A program made the translations under genes and the position numbers. From CAYNLK01 sp964398055 (GTDB lineage Bacteria > Chloroflexota > Anaerolineae > 4572-78 > J111): a stretch of 64,000 bases of DNA. The notes below the pieces were generated by a model. It was not told the DNA's origin. It ran no database searches and was given only the letters and a program-made list of their open reading frames with translations. Positions 1 through 8,470 of this stretch are shown one piece after another. The stretch lies in NCBI GenBank assembly GCA_964398055.1, contig CAYNLK010000001.1, forward strand, positions 62,001 through 126,000, read 5' to 3'. Position 1 is the stretch's first letter; each line of letters opens with the position of its first letter.

Positions 1-75
1 GAAAACGACTACATACATCATACCGATGAGCATAAGATTATTGAGTTAAATAGGCAAATTAGCCGGAGGCGATGA
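1..75 (+). CDS. 3' end of an unidentified upstream gene (partial)
   Basis: Frame 1 is open from the window edge to a TGA at 73-75 and encodes the last 24 residues of a protein, ending in the basic stretch ISRRR. The stop overlaps the start of the next gene as ATGA (72-75), the usual arrangement of translationally coupled genes, which is the main reason to believe it. The fragment is too short for a family assignment. Confidence 0.45.
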   Translation, partial: ENDYIHHTDEHKIIELNRQISRRR

Positions 76-599
76 TGAAAACGATCTTGATTTTGCGCCA
101 TGCCAAATCAGACTGGGGCGATCCTGACCTGGCCGATTTTGACCGGCCGTTGGCCAAGCGTGGGTTGAAAGACGCCCCGCTAATAGGGCAGTTGTTAGCC
201 GATTTCGACTCGGTTCCTGATTTGATCGTGGCCTCGCCGGCCAGGCGAGCCGAGCAGACCACGGAGTTAGTGGCTGAAGCGTGTGGCTATCGGAAGCCAA
301 TCCAGTGGGAGAGCAGTTTCTACGGCGGCGACAGCCAGGCCGTGCTGGCTGCCCTGCAGCGTTTACCCGCTGCCGTCGAGCGGGTGATGCTGGTCGGCCA
401 TAACCCGACTCTCGAAGAAACCATAGCCGAGCTACTCTGCGCCGCTGAGGTGGGCTGGAGCGACCATTTTCCTGTTCGGTTGCCCACCGCCGGGTTGGTT
501 TGTTTGGAGGTGGATCTGGTTGATTGGGCAGATTTAGAACCGGGTCAGGCGGCCCTGTGTTGGTTGGTGATCCCCAAATTGGTCAAGGCCCTGCTCTAA
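72..599 (+). CDS. sixA: SixA-type phosphohistidine phosphatase (histidine phosphatase superfamily)
   Basis: A 175-residue member of the histidine phosphatase superfamily. The phosphoacceptor motif LRHAKSDW lies at residues 8-15 (His10), and the second catalytic His is in VGHNPT near residue 110. The RHAKSDW form is typical of SixA, which removes phosphate from His residues of signalling phosphotransfer domains; the physiological substrate here is unknown. The start is ATG at 72 or 75, preceded by GGAGGC at 65-70, and it overlaps the stop of the upstream frame. It converges on rnz, with a large inverted repeat between them that may terminate both. Confidence 0.85.
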   Translation: MMKTILILRHAKSDWGDPDLADFDRPLAKRGLKDAPLIGQLLADFDSVPDLIVASPARRAEQTTELVAEACGYRKPIQWESSFYGGDSQAVLAALQRLPAAVERVMLVGHNPTLEETIAELLCAAEVGWSDHFPVRLPTAGLVCLEVDLVDWADLEPGQAALCWLVIPKLVKALL

Positions 600-625
600 T
601 GTAGACAGGTCACCTTCCGTCAAAT

Positions 626-695
626 AAACCACAAAGGAACACAAAGGACACTAAACTTAAAATCTTCTTTGTGTCTCTTCGTGTCCTTTGTGGTT
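626..695. repeat. Inverted repeat of the CACAAAGGACAC type
   Basis: The left arm at 626-651 (ACCACAAAGGAACACAAAGG and following) pairs imperfectly with the right arm at 671-695, around a 19-nt AT-rich centre. It sits between the convergent sixA and rnz genes and could act as a bidirectional terminator. It has the look of a dispersed genomic repeat, since the two arms repeat the unit ACAAAGGA internally. Confidence 0.6.
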
Positions 696-758
696 AAATT
701 TTCTGGCTCAGGTAAGCATTTGAATCGCAAGGTATTAATTTGGCCGGGGTGTTGGCAA

Positions 759-1679
759 CTACTTCTCTTTGACCACTTTGATCCGGTCAAAATCGCGGAC
801 CACGATGGTATTGGGGAAGATGGCCTGAGCCTCGCTGAGAACATCTTGCTCGCGGTAGCGGCGGGAGAGGTGGGTGAGATAAAGCTGGCTGATCTCGGCT
901 GCTTGGGCCAGCCTGGCGGCCTGGGCCGCGGTGATGTGGCCGAAGCGTTGGGCCATTTCGGCGTCTGGTTCCAGATAGGTAGCTTCGATGATGAGCGCGT
1001 CAGCCTGACGGGAAATCTCAATCAGATCATCGGTCCGCCCGGCGTCGCCCACAAACACCAGCCTGGCCCCCGGAATTTCCGGACCGAGAACTTCATCGGG
1101 GTGAACCAGCCGCCCATCCGCCAGGGTGATCGCTTCACCGGCGACCAATCGGCGCCGCTCCGGCCCAAAGGGTACGCCTAACGCCTCGGCCCGGTCGTTG
1201 AGGAACGGGCGGCGCGGCTTCTCCTGGAAAAGAAAGCCAAAGCAGTCCGGCCCGCGGTGGGTTACCGGAAACGCTCTCAATTCAAAAGAGGGGTCGTCAA
1301 AGATAAGCCCCGCTTGCAGCGGAATGAATTTGAGCTTGATGGGCAGCTTCTCCCCTCGCAGCACTACTTTGAGCAGCAAATCCTTAACTCGACCCAACGT
1401 CCAGTCGCCGCCGTAAATTTCGATGCCGCTCATCGTTTCCCAGCGATTGAAGGTTGAAACCAGGCCGCCCAGGCCCAAAATGTGGTCCAGATGGCCGTGA
1501 GTCAGCAAAATTTTGTCAAGCCGCTTAAAGCCCAAACCGCTCTGCAAAATTTGCCGCTGGGTGCCTTCGCCGCAATCGATCAAAAAGCGATACTCTTTGT
1601 GCAGCACCACATTGGCCGAGAGGCCGCGCTGAATGGAGGGTGCTGAGGCGGATGTGCCCAAAAAGACCACTTCAAACAT
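759..1679 (-). CDS. rnz: Ribonuclease Z
   Basis: A 306-residue metallo-beta-lactamase-fold protein that matches ribonuclease Z, the tRNA 3'-trailer endonuclease. Visible are the THGHLDH metal motif (His61, His63, Asp65, His66), the C-terminal FGHITAAQAARLAQ block and the LTHLSRRY block that distinguish RNase Z from other MBL proteins. GDAGRTDDL supplies the second metal-ligand region. Length is normal for the short bacterial form. It lies 20 nt downstream of rtcA on the same strand, so the two RNA-end-processing enzymes are probably co-transcribed. TAATG-like spacing is absent and no clear Shine-Dalgarno is seen. Confidence 0.93.
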   Translation of the reverse strand: MFEVVFLGTSASAPSIQRGLSANVVLHKEYRFLIDCGEGTQRQILQSGLGFKRLDKILLTHGHLDHILGLGGLVSTFNRWETMSGIEIYGGDWTLGRVKDLLLKVVLRGEKLPIKLKFIPLQAGLIFDDPSFELRAFPVTHRGPDCFGFLFQEKPRRPFLNDRAEALGVPFGPERRRLVAGEAITLADGRLVHPDEVLGPEIPGARLVFVGDAGRTDDLIEISRQADALIIEATYLEPDAEMAQRFGHITAAQAARLAQAAEISQLYLTHLSRRYREQDVLSEAQAIFPNTIVVRDFDRIKVVKEK

Positions 1680-1699
1680 TAATCAATAAATTCCTTCAG

Positions 1700-2776
1700 T
1701 TACTTTGCCGACCCGCCGCGGGCCAAAAAGCGAACCATTTTCCGGGGCCGGTCAATTTCGGCCACCGGGCCTAAAAATTGCTCAACCACCCACAGGTTGG
1801 TCAGGATATGTTGGGATAGCTCTGTTGTTGATAAAAGAGCGGCCTGCCCGGACAGGGCCTGGGGTAAGATAAGCTGGTCGGCCAGATGGACATCCAGCGC
1901 CGCGCCGCTGCGGTGAAAAGCCAGCAGCGCCTCAACCGCTTCTTCGGCCACCTGCTCCGACGGTTTGCCCTTTTTCCCCAAGGCGCTGAAACCGGCCAGG
2001 CTGGACTCATATTCAGCCGTCAGAAAAATGCCGGCCCCGGGCGATTCAGAGCGAACTCGCTGCGGCTCGATGGCCGCGGGTAGACCGGCCTCAGTCAGTA
2101 GATTCATGGCCCGATTACGGATTCGTTGAGCGATGTGAGCGGGCAAACTTGAAGCTACGGCGATCCCCCTGATCTCTTTTAACCGGCCCCGGTTCGCGGC
2201 GATCCCCCTCAAATTATCGGATTGGTCCGCCTGGTGGTCAGCCAAGCCGGTGACGGTCAGCTCGATTTCACCACCCCCGGCCGGGTACCAACCCCAGGCA
2301 ATCAATTTAGCCGTGGCCTGCAGGCCCAGTCGAGCCAACATTGGCAGATAGACCTCGCAGAAGTAGTGAAAGGAGGGACTCCACGGCACATGGGTGCCTC
2401 CTTTTACGGTTACCAGGCTGGTAGTTTGAGCCTGGGCCAGCGGCAGCAGCACCGTCTGCAAGACCAGGGTGGCGGCGCCGGCGCTGCCGCCCTCACGGGC
2501 CTCGGCCACGTCAAATTCGTACAGGCCGGCAATCGGCAAGCTCTGCGGTTCAAAAGTGAGTTGGGTTGAACCCAGTTTAGCGCCGCTCAATCGGGCTCCG
2601 CAAATCATGGCGGCCGCATTCACGGCGGTGAGATGCTGGGCCGCCAGGCCGGGATTTTTGCGCCCGGCCCGGATATTTTCCAGGCGGACCGGTTGAGCCA
2701 GTATCGCCGACAAAGTGAGGGCGGTGCGAACAATTTGTCCCCCACCTTCGCCGTGGGCGCCGTCAATAACCAGCAT
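1700..2776 (-). CDS. rtcA: RNA 3'-terminal phosphate cyclase
   Basis: A 358-residue RtcA-family enzyme, which uses ATP to convert an RNA 3'-phosphate to a 2',3'-cyclic phosphate through a covalent His-AMP intermediate. The N-terminal DGAHGEGGGQIVRTALTLS signature starts at residue 5. The HLADQ motif, which holds the nucleotidyl-accepting His of the family, is at about residue 297. The gene is complete. It precedes rnz in a probable operon. In other bacteria rtcA usually lies with rtcB and its regulator rtcR; neither is present in this window, so here the pairing with RNase Z is the only context. Confidence 0.93.
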   Translation of the reverse strand: MLVIDGAHGEGGGQIVRTALTLSAILAQPVRLENIRAGRKNPGLAAQHLTAVNAAAMICGARLSGAKLGSTQLTFEPQSLPIAGLYEFDVAEAREGGSAGAATLVLQTVLLPLAQAQTTSLVTVKGGTHVPWSPSFHYFCEVYLPMLARLGLQATAKLIAWGWYPAGGGEIELTVTGLADHQADQSDNLRGIAANRGRLKEIRGIAVASSLPAHIAQRIRNRAMNLLTEAGLPAAIEPQRVRSESPGAGIFLTAEYESSLAGFSALGKKGKPSEQVAEEAVEALLAFHRSGAALDVHLADQLILPQALSGQAALLSTTELSQHILTNLWVVEQFLGPVAEIDRPRKMVRFLARGGSAK

Positions 2777-2790
2777 AGTCGTTTCTGGAA

Positions 2791-3753
2791 CTAGCGGACC
2801 TCGAATAGTTTGGTGGCTACAACGGTGTCGTTCACGTAAAGTTCCAGCTTGTAAAGACCGGGACCTCGCGGGGTGATAAAACTATACGAGTAAGCTTTAT
2901 CACCAAATGGCCATTTGAATTCTTCACGAGCCAACTCGACACCCTGATGATACCACACGACTGCAAAGTCCAATCCTTTCGACATGCCGCTGAACGGGTA
3001 AACTGCATAGACAGTTTTCACGTCTGGTGAGAAAACTGTGCCGGGATTGACGATTTCAAAGTCGTCGGTAACCTCGGCGCCAAACTGGATTGGTCCCATG
3101 CGTACACCGGGCGGCGCCGGAGTGCGCGGCGCGGTGGTTGGCACCCGGGCAACGTCGGCCAGAGAGGTTGGGGTTGGAGTCGGGGTGGCCGAAGGGGTTG
3201 GGGTTGGAGTCACCGTGGCCGTTGGAGTGTTGGTGCTAGTGGGGGTGGCAGTCGGAGGCGCCGGAGTCGCCGTCGGTGGTTCTGGGGTAAAGGTGGCGGT
3301 TGGGGCTACGGTTGAGGTGGGCGAGGGCGGTAGGGGGGGATCGGTTGACAACTCGGCCGGCTTCGGAGTGGTCGGTTCAAGATCATCGGCATTGCTGATA
3401 GTTGGGGTTGCCGGCGGATTCAATGCCCCCACTTTCGGAGGATTTGTAGCAACCGCTGCGGCCAAAACGGTGGCGGATGGCATACCTTCTGTTTCCGGGA
3501 GAGTTGCAACATCGCTGGTAGGGGCAAAACGAACAGCGGCCAACCAGGCCCCAAAAAATAAAGCGGTGATCGCCAGCCAAACAAAGATGGAGACTCTGGC
3601 TCGTTGGGCTTTAATCGCCTCTTCTTCCCGCACAATCGGAAAGATGGCGCTCTTGGCCTCGCGACTGGAACGAATCGCCACCAGAACGGCAATAACCGTG
3701 GCGCCCGTGCTCACGGCGGCTATGATCAGCAAAATGGTTGGCAGAGGAGGCAT
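2791..3753 (-). CDS. Membrane-anchored Thr-Pro-rich protein of unknown function
   Basis: 320 residues. Two hydrophobic segments (about 5-28 and 54-76) are followed by a long Thr/Pro/Ser-rich linker (about 130-215) and a C-terminal domain of about 105 residues with alternating hydrophobic pattern, ending in LYVNDTVVATKLFEVR, which looks like an all-beta, Ig-like fold. The linker probably holds the C-terminal domain outside the membrane. It starts 8 nt after the stop of the upstream lipoprotein gene, with GGAG just before, so it is probably translated from the same message. I do not recognise a named family. Confidence 0.7.
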   Translation of the reverse strand: MPPLPTILLIIAAVSTGATVIAVLVAIRSSREAKSAIFPIVREEEAIKAQRARVSIFVWLAITALFFGAWLAAVRFAPTSDVATLPETEGMPSATVLAAAVATNPPKVGALNPPATPTISNADDLEPTTPKPAELSTDPPLPPSPTSTVAPTATFTPEPPTATPAPPTATPTSTNTPTATVTPTPTPSATPTPTPTSLADVARVPTTAPRTPAPPGVRMGPIQFGAEVTDDFEIVNPGTVFSPDVKTVYAVYPFSGMSKGLDFAVVWYHQGVELAREEFKWPFGDKAYSYSFITPRGPGLYKLELYVNDTVVATKLFEVR

Positions 3754-3761
3754 CTACAGGG

Positions 3762-4727
3762 TTACTCCACAATTTCGATTTGGTCGGGCGAGTCCACAAT
3801 GATCTCGGGGGCGCCGTCGTACATTTTTATCTGCCCGGTAACCTGGATGCTCTTATCCCGATAGTATTCTTCCGGCGGGGCCGGGAACAAAGGCCAGGCG
3901 TCGGGAAAGATGGCGATTTTGAACGTATTCCGAAAGTCTTTATCAAAATTCAGCAGCACAATCTTGCCTGAGTTGTAGGTACCGATCACTCGCCCGCTGA
4001 CGGTCATAGTCTGGCCCTCGTAGGCGGCCGCGTTCTGCCAGGAGATGATGGCCTGGTCGGCGGCGGCGCTTTCCGGGGCGGCTGCCGGCAGACTTGTTTC
4101 AGCGGCAGGAGTTGACTCTGCGGTAACCGCTTCTGTTTGTGCGGGGGTGAGCGTTGGCGCGACGGCCGCGGCCTGAATTTGAGCCGGGATTGGCTGGGGA
4201 CAGTGACAATCTGCGATGATCGGTTGCCCCAGAGTCAAGGCGACTTCTATTTGCCACGGATCTTTGATAATTATTTCGGGCGCGCCCTTATACTCCTTGA
4301 TGACGCCGATCACCCTGACCAATTTGCCATAGAAAAGATCTTCCGGCGGGGAGGGGAATTTCGACCAGTCATCGGCAAAAATTACGGCGGTAAAACCCTT
4401 GAAATCTGGCGAAAAGTTGAGAAAAACAGCATTGCCGGAGTTATGAGTTCGTATGACTGTGCCTTCAACTGTCACTTTCTGCCTGATAAAGTCGGCGGCA
4501 TCCTCGCTGGGGATAACATCGTCGCGGGGTCCGGTGGGCCAGACCAATTTCTCTAACTCGGCCGGCGAGAGATTAGCAGTAGACGCCGCCGGAGTATAGG
4601 TGGGATAGGGGGTATAGGTTGGATAGGGTGTATAAGTAGGATAGGGGGTAGCCGCCGGTTGCGATTGGCAGGCGATGGTGAGGAAGATCAGCAATATTAA
4701 GTTGGTTATCGAGAGTGTAGTCCGCAT
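3762..4727 (-). CDS. Lipoprotein with two repeated OB-like domains
   Basis: 321 residues with a lipoprotein signal peptide ending in a lipobox (LTIAC, Cys at about residue 20), followed by three copies of the hexapeptide YPTYTP. Two homologous domains follow, about residues 70-170 and 228-321. Each has the order VEGTV/VSGRV, NSGNAVFLNF/NSGKIVLLNF, AVIFADDW/IAIFPDAW, then VRVIGVIKEYKGAPEIII/IQVTGQIKMYDGAPEIIV. This is the pattern of OB-fold domains seen in secreted nucleic-acid-binding-like proteins, but ligand and role are unknown. AAGGA precedes the ATG with good spacing. It heads a run with the next gene downstream (2791-3753). Confidence 0.75.
   Translation of the reverse strand: MRTTLSITNLILLIFLTIACQSQPAATPYPTYTPYPTYTPYPTYTPAASTANLSPAELEKLVWPTGPRDDVIPSEDAADFIRQKVTVEGTVIRTHNSGNAVFLNFSPDFKGFTAVIFADDWSKFPSPPEDLFYGKLVRVIGVIKEYKGAPEIIIKDPWQIEVALTLGQPIIADCHCPQPIPAQIQAAAVAPTLTPAQTEAVTAESTPAAETSLPAAAPESAAADQAIISWQNAAAYEGQTMTVSGRVIGTYNSGKIVLLNFDKDFRNTFKIAIFPDAWPLFPAPPEEYYRDKSIQVTGQIKMYDGAPEIIVDSPDQIEIVE
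4595..4652. repeat. 18-bp tandem repeat inside the lipoprotein gene
   Basis: Three near-identical 18-bp units on the minus strand encode (YPTYTP)x3 directly after the lipid-attachment cysteine. Copy number of such units can vary by slippage and would only change linker length. Confidence 0.7.
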
Positions 4728-4902
4728 GTCAAGTTCCTTATGAAGATAGTGTTGGTCGGTTTTGTTAAGAAGTTTTGGGTCTATTCAGGTGACTGGCGCT
4801 TTAGCTTTAATAAATCATAGAATGAAACAGTATACTGCCAATGAATTTTGGAGTCAATCACATAGTAAGGGGTATAACCAAATATGTCAAAAATAGCTTG
4901 CT

Positions 4903-5547
4903 CTAGGGCTCGGTGGTGGACTGAGCGCCGGATTGGGGATTTTGTTCAGCCGTTGGTTCCGTGGTCGGGGTTAGCGTTGGTTCGGTGGTTGGCTCGGTGG
5001 TAGGTTCTGGGGTGGGCGTTACCGGCGTATTGGTCGCGGTTGCCGTTGGCGTGTTGGTAGGCGTCACCGGCGTATTGGTGGCGGTTGCCGTTGGTGTATG
5101 AGTAGGGGTAGGGGTGGGGGTGGGAGTGTTGGTGGGTGGCTGAGTTGTGTTGGTAGGTGTACTGGTTGGCGGCAGCGGCGTAAACGTAGGCGTCGCCGTT
5201 GGCGGCGGTACCGTGGGGGTGTTGGAGGGTTGGGTCGTGGGGAAGACCTGGGTTGGCGTAGGCTCCAATGTAGCCGTGGCCGGGCCGACCACGCGCGTAG
5301 GGGTATCGGTTGGCAGCGGGGTTTCCTGAGATTGAGGCGAGGGCAAGGTCAAACCGGGAAGAGTCAAGGTTGGACCCGGTGCCTCTCTAAAAGGCGTTGG
5401 CGTTGGTAGTTGAATTGGCGGGGCCGCAGCCAACGCGGCGATGCCCAGGCAATAGCAGGGTATCGTTATGAAAATGATGCCCAGCAATAGAAAATAAATA
5501 TGACGTCTGCCCGCAGGCAAGCTATCGAACCAGTCCGTGAAACCCAT
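4903..5547 (-). CDS. Single-pass membrane protein with long Thr-Pro linker
   Basis: 214 residues: a short cytoplasmic start, one hydrophobic segment (about residues 18-42), then an almost entirely Thr/Pro/Ala/Asn linker to the C-terminus with no folded domain. The DNA contains a 45-bp direct repeat (from 5021 and from 5066) encoding ATNTPVTPTNTPT. The protein looks like an anchor plus a flexible, possibly glycosylated stalk. No clear Shine-Dalgarno is seen. It could be the remnant of a longer protein that has lost its C-terminal domain. Confidence 0.6.
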   Translation of the reverse strand: MGFTDWFDSLPAGRRHIYFLLLGIIFITIPCYCLGIAALAAAPPIQLPTPTPFREAPGPTLTLPGLTLPSPQSQETPLPTDTPTRVVGPATATLEPTPTQVFPTTQPSNTPTVPPPTATPTFTPLPPTSTPTNTTQPPTNTPTPTPTPTHTPTATATNTPVTPTNTPTATATNTPVTPTPEPTTEPTTEPTLTPTTEPTAEQNPQSGAQSTTEP

Positions 5548-5595
5548 AATTGATTAACTATTTTAAGAGAGGCGGAGAAGTTGTCAAAAAAACGG

Positions 5596-6852
5596 TTAAC
5601 CGTTGGCCGGACTCCCCAAAGGCAGAATCAGATGAAACTTGCTGCCGGGACACCCTGCCGGGTCATAGCCTGAACTTTCAACCTGGAGCGACCCGCCGTG
5701 GGCTTCGGCCACACCCCGGGCAATCGGCAGGCCCAAACCGGCGCCGCCGCCCATAAAATCGGTTTTGCTGCTGCTATGCAGCTCCATATCTCGAACTTCA
5801 TAGAAGCTTTGGAAGATGGCCTCGTGGTGATCCGGCGATATCCCAATGCCGGTATCACTGATGGTGATCTTAACCCAATCTGCCTGGCCATGCGTAGAGG
5901 GCAGCAATTCTGCCTCTATTTTTATTTCGCCCCCGTCGGGGGTGTATTTGATGGCGTTGCTGACCAGATTTCGCAAAATCTGAGTAATGCGCTCGCCATC
6001 GACCCACATCATCGGGATGTGTTTGGGGTCGGCGATGCGCAGGATCTGCTGTCGCAGTTGGGCGATTTCGCCAAATTCCTTGCCAATTTTGTTGAAGATG
6101 AAGGCCAGGCTGATCGGCGAGGGTCTGAGTTGTAAAGTGCCCATTTCAATGCGGGTCATATCCAGCATATCTTGCACAATCCCTTGCAGCCGGTCGACGC
6201 AACTGTTAATCCCCTCGATGATCTCCTGGGTATCGGCATTGGCCGTGGCCATCACCTGGCTGTTTGGCCCGGTGAGCAAACTTAAATAGCCGCGTAGGGC
6301 GGTCAGGGGGGTGCGCAACTCGTGCCCGGCCAGGTTGATAAAACGAGATTTCATCAAGTCGGTGTGGGCCAGGGCCTCGGTGGCCTGGTTAAATTCCTGG
6401 CTTTGCCGCGCCAGACGCTCGACCAACTGTTGGTTGTATTCACGCAAATAGCTGTTCTCTTCGGCAACGGGGAGGGCCTCTTGCCAGCCGGCCAGATGTT
6501 GGGCAATCCGCTCCAAAAATTGGTCCGCTTCAAGCGGTTGAATCAGGTAACCGGCGCAGCCGGCAGCCAGCACTTTGGCGCCGCTGTTTGATTGAGGCCG
6601 GGACGCCAACGCCACTACCGGAACAGTCTGCAAGCCTGGCAGGCTCTTAAATCGAGTGGCGACTTCGTAACCGGTCAGTCCGAGCAGATCAAGCGCAATC
6701 AAAATGAGATCCGGCGGCTCAGCCTGGGCCGCTTCAAGACCCGCCAGCCCATCTGCCGCCACCATAACGGCGTAGCCGGCGCCGGCCAGAACCTGGCCAA
6801 CCCATTGGCGACTGGTTGGATTGGGGTCAATGTGGAGAATCTTCTGGATCAT
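5596..6852 (-). CDS. Sensor histidine kinase with an N-terminal degenerate receiver domain
   Basis: 418 residues from the ATG at 6852; an upstream in-frame ATG at 6930 would add 26 residues lying within the preceding gene and is less likely. Order: receiver-like domain (1-120), coiled segment (130-165), HisKA with the H-box GHELRTPL (His177), HATPase_c with NAIKYTPDGG, SDTGIGI and GAGLGLPIARG. In the receiver, a gapless alignment puts Ala53 where the phosphoacceptor Asp should be (ILIALDLLG), Gln105 replaces the conserved Lys, and only one acidic residue (Asp9) remains of the metal-binding pair, so it is probably a pseudo-receiver. The gene overlaps the end of the NYN-domain gene by 26 nt. 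No transmembrane segment is seen, so it is cytoplasmic. Confidence 0.88.
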   Translation of the reverse strand: MIQKILHIDPNPTSRQWVGQVLAGAGYAVMVAADGLAGLEAAQAEPPDLILIALDLLGLTGYEVATRFKSLPGLQTVPVVALASRPQSNSGAKVLAAGCAGYLIQPLEADQFLERIAQHLAGWQEALPVAEENSYLREYNQQLVERLARQSQEFNQATEALAHTDLMKSRFINLAGHELRTPLTALRGYLSLLTGPNSQVMATANADTQEIIEGINSCVDRLQGIVQDMLDMTRIEMGTLQLRPSPISLAFIFNKIGKEFGEIAQLRQQILRIADPKHIPMMWVDGERITQILRNLVSNAIKYTPDGGEIKIEAELLPSTHGQADWVKITISDTGIGISPDHHEAIFQSFYEVRDMELHSSSKTDFMGGGAGLGLPIARGVAEAHGGSLQVESSGYDPAGCPGSKFHLILPLGSPANG

Positions 6853-7330
6853 TTTTGCCCTGTTCAAAAATGGAGAGCCATTCTTCCACTTCATCTGCCG
6901 AAAGCTGGAGGTCGGCCTGAGCATCTTCATCGGCCGGCGCAGCCGAACCGGTTGACAAGTTGAGCAACTGCTGGCTGAATTCCTGGGCCGTAACGACGCG
7001 CACCCCCATTTGCCGGGCCGCCTGCTGCACCGACCGGTCAGAGGTAACGACGATCATAGCCTGGGGATTCTTGACTCGGCGTACCTGCTGCTCGATCAGG
7101 CGGTCGGCAGTTTGACCGTGGGGGGCAAACTGAACCGTAACGCCGCCCTGTTTCTTCTTGTCGGCCGGTTGGTAGCTTTGCCCGGCATCAAAGACCACGG
7201 TCAATTGATGGCCGGTTCTGGCCCGATAGCGGCGCAGATATTGCATCAATTTTTCCTCATCGTTGGGGTCACTCAATTGCAGATTGGGCATATGGCCAAT
7301 CAAATTGTGTCCGTCTATGAGCCAGTGCAT
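6827..7330 (-). CDS. NYN-domain (YacP-like) RNA-binding or nuclease protein
   Basis: 167 residues. The opening WLIDGHNLIGH, then LTVVFDAGQSYQP and ADRLIEQQVRR ... IVVTSDRSVQQAARQMG, place the metal-binding Asp residues of a PIN-like NYN domain as in YacP/Rae1 proteins, some of which cleave mRNA on the ribosome. The C-terminal 40 residues are acidic and variable. It overlaps the downstream kinase gene by 26 nt. The catalytic Asp pattern appears intact, so it is probably an active ribonuclease, but the target is not known. Confidence 0.85.
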   Translation of the reverse strand: MHWLIDGHNLIGHMPNLQLSDPNDEEKLMQYLRRYRARTGHQLTVVFDAGQSYQPADKKKQGGVTVQFAPHGQTADRLIEQQVRRVKNPQAMIVVTSDRSVQQAARQMGVRVVTAQEFSQQLLNLSTGSAAPADEDAQADLQLSADEVEEWLSIFEQGKNDPEDSPH

Positions 7331-7398
7331 AATTTTCTAAATTATAGCCACCATAGCGCCGCGGCGCAATGGGAAAAGTGGGGCAATGTTAAAAGATT

Positions 7399-7845
7399 TT
7401 ACAGGGTTAACTCCTCTTTGTGTCCAAAGCCCCGGCTGTTATCGATCAGGCGAAGCCAGGTTGGTTTGATCTGGTAGAAGGTGACCAGGTTGAGCATCAC
7501 CGCCAGTAATTTGTTTTCAGCGATAAATGGATATTTAGCCAGGTAAACAGTTTGGGCCGCCTGAGCGGCTTCGCCCTTCAGGGCGGTGCAGACGCCTTCC
7601 AGTTGTATCCCCCGGATCGACTGCCAGCTCTGGCCGTCGGCGTAAATAGCGGCGGCCACCCGGCCGTCCCATTTGACGTTTTGACTGTGCCGGCTTTTCT
7701 GCTCCGAGATGAAGATCAACGAGAGATCGTCCATTTCAGCAAAGAATACCGGCGCGGCCTGCGGACGGCCGTCGGTCGCAACCGTGGCCAGGGTCAGGGT
7801 GGTGTGAGCGGCCAGAAACTGTTTGATTCGATTTCTCAACTCCAC
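7399..7845 (-). CDS. Pyridoxamine 5'-phosphate oxidase-like flavin-binding protein
   Basis: 148 residues with the split-barrel pattern of the PNPOx-like superfamily: LTLATVATDGRPQAAPVFFAEM near the N-terminus, then LSLIFISEQKSRHSQN and VAAAIYADGQSWQSIRGIQLEG. Members bind FMN, F420 or haem and most are not true PNPOx; this one is too short and lacks the PNPOx C-terminal motif. The start is GTG at 7845, overlapping the stop of the upstream gene by one base (TAGTG), so the two are translationally coupled. Confidence 0.82.
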   Translation of the reverse strand: MELRNRIKQFLAAHTTLTLATVATDGRPQAAPVFFAEMDDLSLIFISEQKSRHSQNVKWDGRVAAAIYADGQSWQSIRGIQLEGVCTALKGEAAQAAQTVYLAKYPFIAENKLLAVMLNLVTFYQIKPTWLRLIDNSRGFGHKEELTL

Positions 7846-8348
7846 TATCGTCGGCCCGTTCCCCGCCTGGGTCGCCTGGAGCGCCGTTTGGGGGAAGTAA
7901 CGATGTAATCATTCTCACTCTCGTCGATGTCCTGCTCAATATCTAACGTCATCCACTTGGGTAAGCCAACCGTGCCTGCCCTGACCAGGAAGAAAATCCC
8001 GGCTCCCAGACTAATAGCGGCCAACAGAACCGCCTCAAACACGGTTAAGTTAGCCTTTATGAACAGCCATAACAGCCAGCCAAAGGAAGCAGAAATGACC
8101 AGCAAGAAAAAAGCGACGGCCACAGATACGCCCATCTCTTTCAGCCCGAAACTACTTTCACCGGGAATGTCAACGATATTCTGGATCAGATAGGCCACCA
8201 AAATAATCATCCCCAGTGACAACCATAACGCCTGGTTGAAAGCAATGGGTAAGGCCAGGGTAAATAACCAGGCTGCTAACATCGCCGGCAGCGCAAAGCC
8301 GAAGATGTTTAGGAGAAGCAAGATTACAAAACCAATCACGGCGCCCAT
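7845..8348 (-). CDS. Multi-pass membrane protein of unknown function
   Basis: 167 residues with four or five hydrophobic helices (about 3-30, 35-58, 70-95, 100-125) and a polar tail ending in the basic stretch RRSRRPRRGTGRR, which should be cytoplasmic. A strong Shine-Dalgarno, GGGAGG, lies ahead of the ATG. It is the first gene of a pair with the PNPOx-like gene. No family recognised. Confidence 0.7.
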   Translation of the reverse strand: MGAVIGFVILLLLNIFGFALPAMLAAWLFTLALPIAFNQALWLSLGMIILVAYLIQNIVDIPGESSFGLKEMGVSVAVAFFLLVISASFGWLLWLFIKANLTVFEAVLLAAISLGAGIFFLVRAGTVGLPKWMTLDIEQDIDESENDYIVTSPKRRSRRPRRGTGRR

Positions 8349-8470
8349 TATCGAAAAACCTCCCTATCGATTTGTGGTTATCAATTGGTCAAGAGGGAAT
8401 TGAATAATCTCCTCTTAACTGTACAACTGGACCTGTTCAGCCTACCAGATGACGACTACTTTTTACCTGG

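Noticed and set aside
3038..3802. Long plus-strand open frame of 254 codons rich in Gly and Val
   Set aside because: It is the reverse complement of the Thr-Pro-rich linker gene at 2791-3753; repetitive GTN codons opposite ACN keep the frame open.
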